Assembly (NCBI GenBank): GCA_019914995.1
Contig: CM034130.1
Location: forward strand, 8,060,001-8,124,000
Source of the DNA: Acanthochlamys bracteata
Taxonomy: Eukaryota; Streptophyta; Magnoliopsida; Pandanales; Velloziaceae
Direction: 5' to 3'
DNA: 64,000 nucleotides
Shown here: piece by piece, positions 53,661 to 64,000 of the stretch
Layout of the letters: every line of letters starts with the position of its first letter
How positions within the stretch are numbered: the stretch's first letter is position 1
Notes under the pieces: model-generated
Told to the model about the DNA's origin: nothing
The model's database searches: none
The model's input: only the letters and a program-made list of their open reading frames with translations
Program-made: the position numbers and the translations under genes

Positions 53661-54840
53661 GGTAGCATATAGCCAGAAATTTGCAGCAAGGGACTTTAAA
53701 GTAAGTCTGCAACAAATAAGTTACTGAGATATTGATATCAAGATACAAAAAAGCAATTAGGGGATTTGACTATTAGCATAAAGCAGACACCAACTGTAAT
53801 TAAACAATTGCAAAGCATGCAACTATAACAAGAGTAACAAAAATAAGATTTAGTGAGAAGATAGTGCTAGCAAAAAGTAAAGAAAAACACAAATCAAGTT
53901 ATAAGAAAGCCTCGAATCAGCCAATTACAATAAACAAAGGAAGGAAATTGCCTAGCCTAGAAATCCAATTAGAAATCCAGACAATACCAGCGTTAACCAA
54001 CCTGAACGTCCTTACTTGTCTATGCATGGAGAAGAAAGTTCCAAAATCCTTGCCGTACAGATAAAGCAAGCTCTAAGGGATCTCTCAACATCAAATGTCA
54101 AGTAATTGACACCCCAAAGCAATTCAATTGGAGATCTACCAAAACTTCAAAAAACTATTACCTAATTGAAGCTTGTCAAAATTCCACACCAAAAAATACG
54201 CTCATGCATCAAACCATAGGGAGCAGAATCATCTCATTAGCACCACAAACCTTAAGAAGCAAAGTAATCGCAGATCATTGTTCTGCAAATCGAGATGAAA
54301 ACCTCATTTAACGAAAACATAACCACCACTAACTCTCAAATTTAACGAGCAGTCGTTTCCAGAGAAAGTTATTAACGAGCAAACGTTTTCGGAGAAAAAC
54401 CCACCACTAAAATCATCTCACAGAATCAGTATCACCAGATTCTTCAACACAATAACAAACGGATCTCATACAAATAAAATACAAAGCGGAAACCAGAGAT
54501 CGCCAAACCTTCGAAGAAGAAGAAGAGTCACGGTTGAACGACGATCAGAGATTTCGCTTCAGACTTCGATCCTAAGCTTCCACCCCTTTCTATCGTATTA
54601 TCAAAGCGATCGAAATAGCGAAAAGCGAAATCTGGGAGAAGGTAATACACGCTTTTAGAATAGAATAACAATAAGCAGAAAGCCAAAAGCAGATCTTCTC
54701 TCTCAAGCTTTTCTTTTCACCCCCGTCGTCGTGTCGAGAAGGAAACGAAGACGCGGTATTCGGTTTTGGTTTTGGACTCTGTCGGTCGTTCTCCGACGGA
54801 GGGAAACGAAAAACAAAAAGAAGAAGAAGAGCGAAATAGA
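53661..54840 (-). other. Leader and likely leader intron of the diacylglycerol kinase gene
   Basis: An acceptor-like TTGTTGCAG lies near 53709 on the minus strand. A G/C-richer, purine-rich segment at about 54500-54830 looks like the first, non-coding exon and core promoter. No coding frame is supported in between. Confidence 0.45.
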
Positions 54841-56611
54841 ATCACCGCGACCGATTGGACGAACGATCGAATCTGCAAATTAAATTATTAATTAATTATA
54901 TATATAACAAATTCCAACCTGTTCTTTTCATGAAAAATTTTCTCTTATTACGTGTTGGCAAAATATTGAAATTGTGCTTTTTAAGCGTGAAAACGACGTG
55001 ATCACTGATCTTCAGGGTGTAACTTAAACTAAACTTAAAATTTTAAAAATAAATCTAAATTAAAAAATATTTAATAAAAATAGATTTATAGATTAAAATT
55101 AAATTTTTAAAAATTGCTAAAAGATTATTTAAAATTTTTATTTAGTTTATATTAAAAAATGATGGAGATTAAATTGAAATATTCTATATATATATAAATT
55201 CTGTAATATGGATTTAAATGAGACCTTTCAAAATTTTAAGAAAAGTACCACAAAAATTTTGTTTGAAAAATACAAAATAAAAAAAATGAAATAGGGAGCT
55301 AAAACTAAAAGCACTCCTAAATAAATCCTTAGTCATTCACAAAATAAAAAACAGCAAAAGAAAAGAAACTAGTAAACTATTAATATTTATTGAGTTTTCA
55401 AATTATGCTAGACAGTAGTTAATAACGTATAGAACTTGGTTGGTTCGAATAAAAAATAAACTAATTTGATGAACTATGATCGAATTAATAATATAAAATT
55501 TAAGATGATGTTTAAGTAAAAAATAAATTAGCTAATTTAAAAATAGGTCAGTAGTTTGTCTTGAGTTGAACCACATGAATTCTATTTTTATAAACTTAAT
55601 AGTACACATTTTTTAATACTTTTACATTAGTTAGATTTTGAAAAATATATATTTATAAATATGAGATATTAATTAATATTCAAGGTAAAAAGTTAAAGAG
55701 TGACTTATAAGGAACAGAATCAGGACAATAATAAATCATAAGATGGAAGTTCGATCAAATGAAAGATTTTGCTATCGTCAACTTGAAATACCAGAGCAAG
55801 TAGATCATTTATACCTAAATTTTTTGAACTTCAGTGTAGGAGATATTTGACAATACTTTTGAAAATAAATTTTTCTATAATAAAAATTTTTTAAATTTTT
55901 TACAAAATGAGCTTTATTTTTTTATTTTAAAAAATAATAATATATAATAATAAAATTTTACTATATAAAATTTTTATATTTTTAATAAATTTTATAAATA
56001 TAATTAAAAATATTTCTTAAAAATTAGAATGAAATACGTTGATAAAACAGCGTCAATCAGCATTTTTGTTTATGGAGGCCGTGATAATGTTTCCATGCAT
56101 CCTTACAGTTGACTGTTATATTACAAGCACTGAGCTTTCGTTCTTTTTAACTTTTATTTTTTTAATTCCGTTACAACGCGAAAGTGTAATCCCCGTACGT
56201 TAATTTTTAATTTTATATTTTCTAATACATATTTTATAAATATTTAAAAACTTTATTTAAAAATTTAAAAAATATAAAAGGATTTTACATAATAAAAATT
56301 TTTTATTATATATTTTTATTATTTTTTAAATAAAAAAATAAAATTTATTTTAAAAAAATATTTTATTTTAAAATTTTTATTTTATAAATACTCTTAAACG
56401 TTCCTATATGCGTAGCAGTATAGGCTTCTGCATTCCGACTCACATGTGCTGTACTTCTAAAACATGACATGAACCCAGCTCATCGGTCTATATGTTGTAT
56501 TTGACTTGATTTATATATAAAAAAAAGAATTTTAAGTTTGACTGTATTGTTTAATGATACGAAGTGATACAAGAGAGCGATTGCCCATCTAGAAGCAATC
56601 AATAAGAGCTT
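54841..56611. other. AT-rich intergenic region before the copia element
   Basis: Contains the two MITE-like copies at 55845-56405. Otherwise unique AT-rich DNA; no gene seen. Confidence 0.55.
55845..56405. mobile_element. Two adjacent MITE-like AT-rich elements
   Basis: A diverged copy at about 55845-56035 lies in the opposite orientation to a better one at 56195-56405. The second starts CCCCGTACGTTAATTTTT, ends CTCTTAAACGTTCC and has the same body as the element at 671. Between them is 160 bp of unique sequence. Confidence 0.45.
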
Positions 56612-56616
56612 GTGTT

Positions 56617-56792
56617 TGTTAGCGTAAGTCAACATTTAATTATTTTAGATATTTTTTTTAATTATTTTAAATATTTTTTAAAATTAGATACTTTTTTATT
56701 ATTCAAAAATTCTCCTTATTTAGTATTATAATGAGTCTATATATATACTTATATTGAACTATTGGAATAAGATTGAAACAGTTTTTTTATCA
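56617..56792 (+). repeat. 5' LTR of the copia element
   Basis: This 176-base LTR starts TGTTAGCG and ends ATCA. It aligns along its whole length to the right LTR but with many substitutions and several indels. TCTATATATAT at about 56734 is a TATA-like core, and TATTGAACTATT near the end is shared by both copies. Confidence 0.88.
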
Positions 56793-59700
56793 TGATACTA
56801 AAGCAAAAATCTTATTGTCCGCCGCTGTTGTTGAGATAACGACTGCTACGGTCAAACTTCGATTAGACTATCCGTTGTGATCGTGGAGATACGATTACAA
56901 CAGTTAAAAATTTCGATCAAGATAAATCCGACGTTTTAACCGGATTAGATCTACAGAAGAAAAAAAAAACATCATCAAACCTATCTGTCGTCGACACTTC
57001 CGCCGCCGCCGCTTATTGTCACTGCCTCCAAACAGCCAGATCCGTTGCTCTGCCGAAGCTGCCGCCAGACCGCTCAACTGAAATTTTTACCGCCGATCGC
57101 CCTTGATTCAAACTCAGATCTGAGCTGAATGGAGACATGTATTTATTGTGATAAGTTTGGCCACAATAAAGAGTCATGTTTCAAATTAATTGGATATCCA
57201 AATTGGTGGAAATAATTGAGAAAAAAAGAAAGCTCCTTAGAGAAGCACAGGTTGGTTCAGTTTTTTTCAAATTCAAATAACGAAACTTGTGCTTTAAATA
57301 CCATTTCAGATTCTAACAAAGATACGAGCTGGATTCTAGACTCTGGAGCCACGGATCACATGACATTTGATTCGAAAAACTTTCATAGCACGACTACTCC
57401 AATTAGACATAATATGACATATGCTAATGGAGACACTTATCCAATAACAGGTGCTGGGACAGTAATATTGACACCATCTTTGTCTCTACAAAATTGCTTA
57501 CTTATTTCTTTTTTATCAAATAACCTATTGTCTATTAACAATTGAATTGTATTATTCTATTGTACCCATATTTTTGTTTATTTAAGGATATCTAGACACA
57601 TGAGATTATTGGGTGTGGTACTAAAAGAGGAGGCCTAAATTATTTGGATGATATCAGTTCCGGAAGAATTCATAGTGTTTGTGGATCTGATATTTACAAG
57701 AAGAATAAAGTTTGGCTTTGGCATCGACGACTATGTTATGTTTCTTTTGCCTATTTACGTCATTTATTGCTCTCTTTATTTTCTCGCCTCAAAGAGTCTA
57801 AGTTTTAGTGTGAAACTTGCATTCTTGCTAAGAGTCACTGAGTGTCTTATTCTTCTATTATGAGTAAACGATCAACTCCGTTTGAATTAGTACATTCGGA
57901 TGTTTGGGGATCCTCTCCCATTATGACACTTACTAGTATTAGGTGATTTGTGATATTTGTGGATGATTGCACAAGTATGATATGGTTATATACTTTGAAA
58001 AGTAAAAATGATGTAGTAGATATATTTGTGCGGTTTCACAAAATAGTGCAGACTCAGTTTTCTTTTCCTATTCGAGTCTTTCGCTCTGATAATGGAGGAG
58101 AGTATGTTAATACATATTTGAGCTCTTATCTTAATCAGCATGGTATTATTCATGAAACTTCCTGTCCGCACACACCACAACAAAATGGAGTGGTTGAATG
58201 AAAAAATCGACATATTTTAGAGACCGCCCGTGCTTTATTATTTGGAGCTCATATTCCAAAGCGTTATTGGATAGATGCAGTTCAGTCTGCAGTTTATTTG
58301 ATTAACCGCATGCCTTTTAGAGTGCTAAATTTTCGGACACCACTTGAGGTTTTAGCTACATTTGTCACTATATTTTTTGTTCTCTCACTTCCACCTCGGA
58401 TTTTTGAATATGTTGCATTAGTACATTTGCAGATGACTCAGAGGAATAAATTAGATCCATGTGCTTTGAGGTGCGTTTTACTTTGTTATGGTTCTCAGCA
58501 GAAAGGTTATCGCTGTTATCATCCTCCAACATGCCGTACTTTTGTGAATAGATGTGACATTTCTAGAGTCAGAAATGTACTTTGTTAGATCGATATCACA
58601 TTCAGACCTTCAATTGGAGATAGAATCTACAGAAGATCTGAATTGACTTACCATTGAACTCAGAACACATATTGAGGAAGGTCAGAGACAATGTATGAGT
58701 TATGACTCAGGTCTAAAAAAGAATAGAACTACTGAACATGAATTAAACGAAATAGAAGATGTAGAAGGAGCTGAAATTATGGGAGAAATGTCTCACTCGC
58801 ATCCTTTAGTATCTTTTCAAACTACTGAGAATATTTTTGAGATAAGCACCGAAACTCAAAATACTGTTGTGAATAAATCTAACATTGTCACCATGAGTTA
58901 TCAGTTTCCACACAGAAAATATCGTGAAAAACCTCTTGAGAGATATTCACTAGAAGGAAAAGTCTCTAGATATCCTATTGCTAATCATGTATCTTCTCAC
59001 AGACTGTCTTCTTCATATATAGCTTTTATTAATCAGGTAGCAGCTGTGACTCTTCCTTCTAGCACTAGAGAAGCCTTATCCGATCCTAAATGGACTAAAG
59101 CTATGAATGAAGAGATGGATGCTCTTCAGAAAAATTTGACTTGGGAGATAGTGCTACTACTAGAAGAGAAGAAAGCAGTTGACTGTAAATGGGTGTACAC
59201 TATCAAACACAAAGCAGATGGAACGATAGAGAGGTATAAGGCAAGGTTAGTGGCCAAGGGATATTCACAGACTTATGGAATGGATTATCACGAGACATTT
59301 GCTCCATTTGCAAAAATTAATACCATCAGAGTATTGCTGTCTCTCGCAGCAAATCTTGATTGGCCCTTGCAGTAATTTGATGTAAATAATGCATTTCTTC
59401 ATGGTGAATTAGAAGAAAAAGTGTATATGGAACTTCCACCTAGTTATGATGTATCAGGAAGAACTGATTATGTTTGTAGGCTAAAAAAGGCTTTATACGG
59501 GCTGAAACAATCTCCAAAAGCATGGTCTGGTAGATTTAGTCAAGCCTTAAGCAGATATGGTTACTGACAGAGTAATGCTGATTATACATTATTTTTGAAG
59601 AACCAAAATGATAAGGTAACTGCTTTGATAATCTATGTTGATGATATGATTGTTATAGGTAATGATCATGAAAAAATTCAGAAATTGAAGACATATCTAG

Positions 59701-60595
59701 CCTCTGAATTCGAAATGAAGGAACTTGGAGAGTTGAAATATTTTTTGGATATTGAAGTGGCAAGATCTAAGAAAAATATTTTTCTATCACAAAGAAAATA
59801 TGTCCTTAACTTATTATCTGAGACAGGAATGTCGGATTGCAAACCTGTCGACACACCTATCATTGAGAATTATAGCTTAGCAGAGCCCCTAATCAAGTGC
59901 CAGCAGCTAAAAAAAAATATCAACTATTAGTTAATAGGTTAATTTATTTATTACATACTCGTCCTGATATATCACATGCTGTGAGCATTGTCAGCCAGTT
60001 TATGCATTCTCCAAGTGTTGATCATATAAAAGCTGTAAACAAAATTCTGAGATACTTGAAATCTGCACCAGACAGAGGATTATTATTTAGAAAACATAAT
60101 CATCTGAATATAGATGAATATACTGATGCAGACTGGGCAGGAGATAAGACAGATAGACGCTCTACATCTGGCTATTTACATTTGTTGGAGTAATCTAATC
60201 ACATGGAGGAGTAAGAAACAGAAAGTTGTTGCTCGATCTTCTGCTGAAGCTGAATATAGAGGAATGGCACATGGAGTTTGTGAATTTTTATGGCTTTGAA
60301 TATTATTGACAAAGCTTGATTTTTCTTCCAAGGAGTTCTATAAAGTTATTTTGTGATAATAATGCTGCAATAAATATTGCTCATAATCTAGTACAGTATA
60401 ATCACACCAAGCATGTTGAGGTGGATCGACACTTCATCAAAGAGAAACTGGATTCAAAATTAATTGAGTTATTTTTTGTGAACTCCGAAGCACAGCTAGC
60501 AGACATATTGATAAAGGGTATCTCGAGTAGAATTTTTTATAACTCACTGAGCAAGTTGGACATCGATGATATTTTTACATCAACTTGAGGGAAAG

Positions 60596-60777
60596 TGTTG
60601 GCGTGAGTCAATACATATTATTATATTATATATATTTTTTAATTATTTTAGATATCTTTTCTTAAAATTAGATATTTTTTTATTGTTATAGAACTCTTCT
60701 TATTTAGTATTATAAAAAGTCTATATATATGGCTTGTATTGAACTATTAGAATAAGATTGAAACAATTTTTTCATCA
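60596..60777 (+). repeat. 3' LTR of the copia element
   Basis: This 182-base LTR starts TGTTGGCG directly after the polypurine tract and ends CATCA. It is followed by GTGTT, the same five bases that precede the left LTR. Confidence 0.88.
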
Positions 60778-61717
60778 GTGTTTTGATTAGGAAAACAATG
60801 TAGTTGTAATTTACCAGGATTTCTAGTTATTAGGAGATTGTGTTTCATAGAAAAACAATATAGTTGGAACTCAAGCAGGAGTTCTAGTTGCTATAGAGTC
60901 TTACTGGTTTAGAAATTTTACCAACATGGTAAGAGTTAAGTTATAAGTAAAAGTGATGTGTAGCTATTATAAAAGAGAAAAAATCAAATCTTTATTTTTT
61001 TTAACTCTTATCTTCGATGTTATTTACAATTTTATTTTACGGTCTTTCTTTATTAGCTACAGTTTTTTTTTAGTTCTAAACTTCTAATTCGAATTTGGTC
61101 CAATCTAACATTTAATTATGAAGTAAAGTTTCAGGTTGATATCTACAAGCCGGCCCATGTGAGCATTGGCATGAGATTTCCTTTCAGGAATTCAGGTATG
61201 AATGAAGCGGCGCTATCTTGCTGCTATTAAGGACATATTTCGCCGGTGCTTTTAGAAATTTATTTCATCTTTATTATAAGTTTTTGTTTTTAAGAAAACT
61301 TTCAATTTGCACTTTAGACTTTTTTAATCTAAAAATAAATTTACGTATCATAGATATTATTATTATTTTCTAAAACTAAAATATAAATTTATTTTTAAAA
61401 AATTGTTTTTTATATTTTATTTTAATTAATTCTCTGCGACCCTATACATAATCTCAAGCAGATTGGCTCCTTAAACAAAGCGATGTAAGTAATGTTACGT
61501 TTTTTGAATAATTATCTCCTCAGGATAAATGTGGGGGCCTGTAAAAATGCAAAGTAAGAATATATGTCTCATATTGCAAAACATATATCTACTTTAAAGT
61601 CCGATCTTGCAGTATCTCTTTTAAAATGTTTCTCTCTATCATTTCTTAAGATCGTACCGGGAGCAAGTGAGCAAAGTTGTTGGGCTCGTTCTCAAATTTC
61701 TTTCAGTATAATTCGCC

Positions 61718-64000
61718 ATGGGAGAAATCGAGAAGAAAAAGATCATAATCGACACCGATCCCGGAATCGGTAACTATCAACGGATGAATTCTGATTTGTT
61801 TGTTCAATTTTGTTGAATTTCTGTTGATTTTTTTGTTTTCTCTTTCCTTTGTTTTTTGGTTGGACAGATGATGCCATGGCGATTTTCGTTGCTCTGAATT
61901 CACCTGAGGCGGAAGTGGTTGGTTTAACAACGATATACGGCAACGTTTACACTACACTTGCCACAAGGAATGCGTTACATCTGGTTTGTGGATTGCTTCT
62001 TTCTTCGTCTCGGTTTCTGAAATTCGTGCTTCTAAATTTTTTCATATGTATGAATTTCTGGAATCTTCCTCGATTATAATAAAGATATAACTACACTGTC
62101 TTATCTATATTGTGGATATGAAGGATTATTGGTGTAAATATGCTTAACAATGGAAGAAACTGTTAGTATGATTTTATTGACTGATCTCAACTAAGGCAGC
62201 TCCTGAGGACTTCAATAAATGCTCTAGTTCACTTACTTCGCATCTAGAAAAACTGCAATTGGCATTTGGGACTTGTTCTGCCAGTGATTGCAAGAAGCAT
62301 ATGATTGTAGGTATTGAGTATGGTCTATATACACTTCTCGATAGAGCTGAGCATCTTCTCAACTATCTTTTTTTATTTTTTTCTAATATGGCACTGATGT
62401 AATTCTTATGGGATAAAACAATCTCTATCAATATTCAACTGAATATATACAGAATGCGGCAGAAATTCAATTTATTCCTCTCTCCTGTGAAAGTGTCCAG
62501 CTTTGCAAGAAGCTAGCTAAATATCGATTCATAATCCAATAGGAAACTTTGTCAGCATATTCATGACTAGTGATTCTTCATTTAGAAGGTGGAAGTTAGA
62601 TTTGGAGTTCATTACCTACAGATTTATGAGTGTATGTTGAGTTTATGAGATTTCTCGAATTCTTTCTTGTAAAAGTTATTCCTTTACCAGGATTCTTTAA
62701 GCTTGAACTATATAGTTATATGTCTCTATCTCTAAATAGAAAGAAATTGTGTATTCCCATTATTATAATACTGTAGACAAATAAATACAACTTTTTGACA
62801 ATCAGGCACTAATTACTGGGTCTTGGGACATTTGTGGATGGGATTAGAACTTCTTGCTACTTGTGCAAGTGATCAACAATTCGCCCAAGTAGTTTGCCGG
62901 TGGAGTATAATTCCATTTCAAACCAACCCCTCTGACCAAGTAACAGTAATTAAATTCTTCAATGAGTCTCCTTGCCTTTTTCCTATTTGAACTTATCCTT
63001 TTGCCATAAATAACAGTATGTACTATTCTGATCCTTCGTGGATCCTATTTATGCTATATCTTCCTTCCATGAAACTCAAATTGGTGTTCATGCTCTTTTC
63101 ACTTTAATGAGATAAACTAAAAATTTGATGGGAATACGTGGAACCTGCCTATATGTGTTACATCCTTGAAATTTTCATTTTTATTCAGTGTTTTATGTCA
63201 ATAACTTTGCCCTCTGTGTTTGCTTTCCTCATGCTGAAATATGAAATACTTTAGACATCGATGGCTTCAAATTTGTATAAGAACATAACCACCATATTTT
63301 AACTTGTTGCTTCATTTTTTGTTTTTAGTTGGAGGTTGCAGAAAGGAGTGATATTCCTGTGATTGAGGGTTCTCATGTTACCATAACGGTATGTTTAAAG
63401 TTGTGTAGAATGAGTTTGAAAGGAATGTACTTTCCCTTTATTCTCTTTATGATCCTCTTGGTAGATCAACCATGAAGGTATTCTAAATTTGAATGATCCA
63501 AGTCTGAGTCGCTAAGTATGAGAAATGGCTGGGAGATATTCAACAGCTACATCCCCATGCAAGCCTGTTATATAACAGAATGCAGTTGCAATTTCTGTTC
63601 TAATGTATTAAGTTGATTCATTACTGGTTTTTGCAATGCTGCTTACTAGTTTTGCTGCTATCTTTGAAAGAAAGGCACAAAACTCCGGATAGCTGACTTT
63701 GTTCATGGTGCGGATGGGCTTGGAAATCTTAACTTCCCTCCACCTAACGGAAAGCCAATTGAACAGCAAGCGGCGACGTATTTAGTTGAGCAAGCTAATC
63801 TGTTCCCCATGAAATCACGGTGGTTGCACTTGGCCCTCTAACCAATATCGCGTTAGTAAGTTTTTGCTGGAGTCATACTTTTACTCTGAATACATTATTC
63901 TACAGTTGCAGTTTGACCTTTATACTGAAACAGGCAATTGAACTTGATCCTGATTTCCCAAAAAAGATAGCACAAATTGTTATTCTTGGCGGTGCTTTTT
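61718..64000 (+). CDS. URH2: Uridine nucleosidase, URH2-like, partial and apparently frameshifted
   Basis: Exons seen: 61718-61769, 61868-61983, 63329-63388, 63671-63855 and 63934 to beyond the window end. The protein is an inosine-uridine-preferring nucleoside hydrolase that splits uridine into uracil and ribose in pyrimidine salvage. The Asp-rich calcium/ribose-binding motif DTDPGIDDAM spans exons 1 and 2, and RIADFVHGADGLGN and VILGGAF follow. The sequence resembles Arabidopsis URH2 more than URH1. Exon 4 is 185 nt, yet 186 would be needed to join exons 3 and 5 in phase: after NLFP the frame runs out at TAA, while the family block EITVVALGPLTNIAL continues one base over. A base seems missing in the CCCC run at about 63806-63809. 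This is either a real loss or a consensus error. The 3' half lies outside the window. Confidence 0.85.

Larger units (their letters stand above)
56617..60777 (+). mobile_element. Degenerate Ty1/copia LTR retrotransposon
   Basis: A 4.16-kb element with direct LTRs at 56617-56792 and 60596-60777 and a perfect 5-bp target duplication GTGTT (56612-56616 and 60778-60782). A primer-binding site resembling the initiator-tRNA type starts just after the left LTR (TGATACTAAAGC), and a polypurine tract GAGGGAAAG abuts the right LTR. Domain order is copia-type: CCHC zinc knuckle (about 57135-57190), protease with DSGA (about 57340), integrase (about 57600-58330), reverse transcriptase with YVDD (about 59635) and RNase H with DADW (about 60125). 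Stops and frameshifts interrupt pol at several places, and most of gag is absent. The LTRs differ noticeably, so it is an old, immobile copy. Confidence 0.93.

Noticed and set aside
62174-62362. Minus-strand frame in intron 2 of the URH2-like gene
   Set aside because: Short, no motif and no sign of its own transcript.

Overview
This is nuclear DNA from a eudicot plant, most likely a rosid. The coding genes are split by GT-AG introns, and several have closest matches, from memory, to named Arabidopsis families: SKIP35, ARGOS-like, AtRAP, KDSA, MYH, COX5c, a DGK1/2-type diacylglycerol kinase and URH2. Gene-free stretches are very AT-rich and hold MITE-like, TRIM-like and Ty1/copia elements. The species cannot be fixed from the sequence; a woody rosid such as one of the Malpighiales is a guess.

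Layout. 1-4690: AT-rich intergenic DNA with a TRIM-like element and MITE-like repeats. 5263-8282 (+): SKIP35-like ankyrin protein. 9718-10065 (-): ARGOS/ARL-type organ-size protein with a likely leader intron. 11.1-14.6 kb: AT-rich, with more MITE-like copies. 14664-17113 (-): decayed LEA14-like gene. 18890-22679 (+): seven-exon gene for an unrecognised protein of about 157 aa, with a possible poison cassette exon. 23225-25773 (-): chloroplast RAP-domain protein, head to head with KDO-8-phosphate synthase (26272-30444, +). 30948-33340 (-): MutY-type adenine DNA glycosylase. 33811-36569 (-): decayed lumazine synthase gene. 37509-41210 (-): TlyA/hemolysin-like rRNA methyltransferase, head to head with a cytochrome b5 (41543-42876, +). 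44306-44629 (+): small unrecognised protein. 45489-45680 (-): cytochrome c oxidase subunit 5c with a long leader intron. 48649-53660 (-): diacylglycerol kinase. 56617-60777: degenerate Ty1/copia element with LTRs and a perfect 5-bp target-site duplication. 61718 to the window end (+): URH2-like uridine nucleosidase with an apparent one-base deletion in exon 4.

The genes are ordinary housekeeping and developmental genes, not an operon-like system. The most informative pattern is evolutionary. SKIP35, ARGOS-like, LEA14-like and lumazine synthase lie in an order that, from memory, matches Arabidopsis At2g44090-At2g44080-At2g44060-At2g44050. Here the LEA14 and lumazine synthase members are riddled with small frameshifts, while the neighbouring genes splice into unbroken reading frames. 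This fits one member of a duplicated (polyploid) segment that is losing redundant genes. Nothing resembling a new defence or mobile system was found. Exon borders were worked out by hand from splice signals, reading phase and family similarity.
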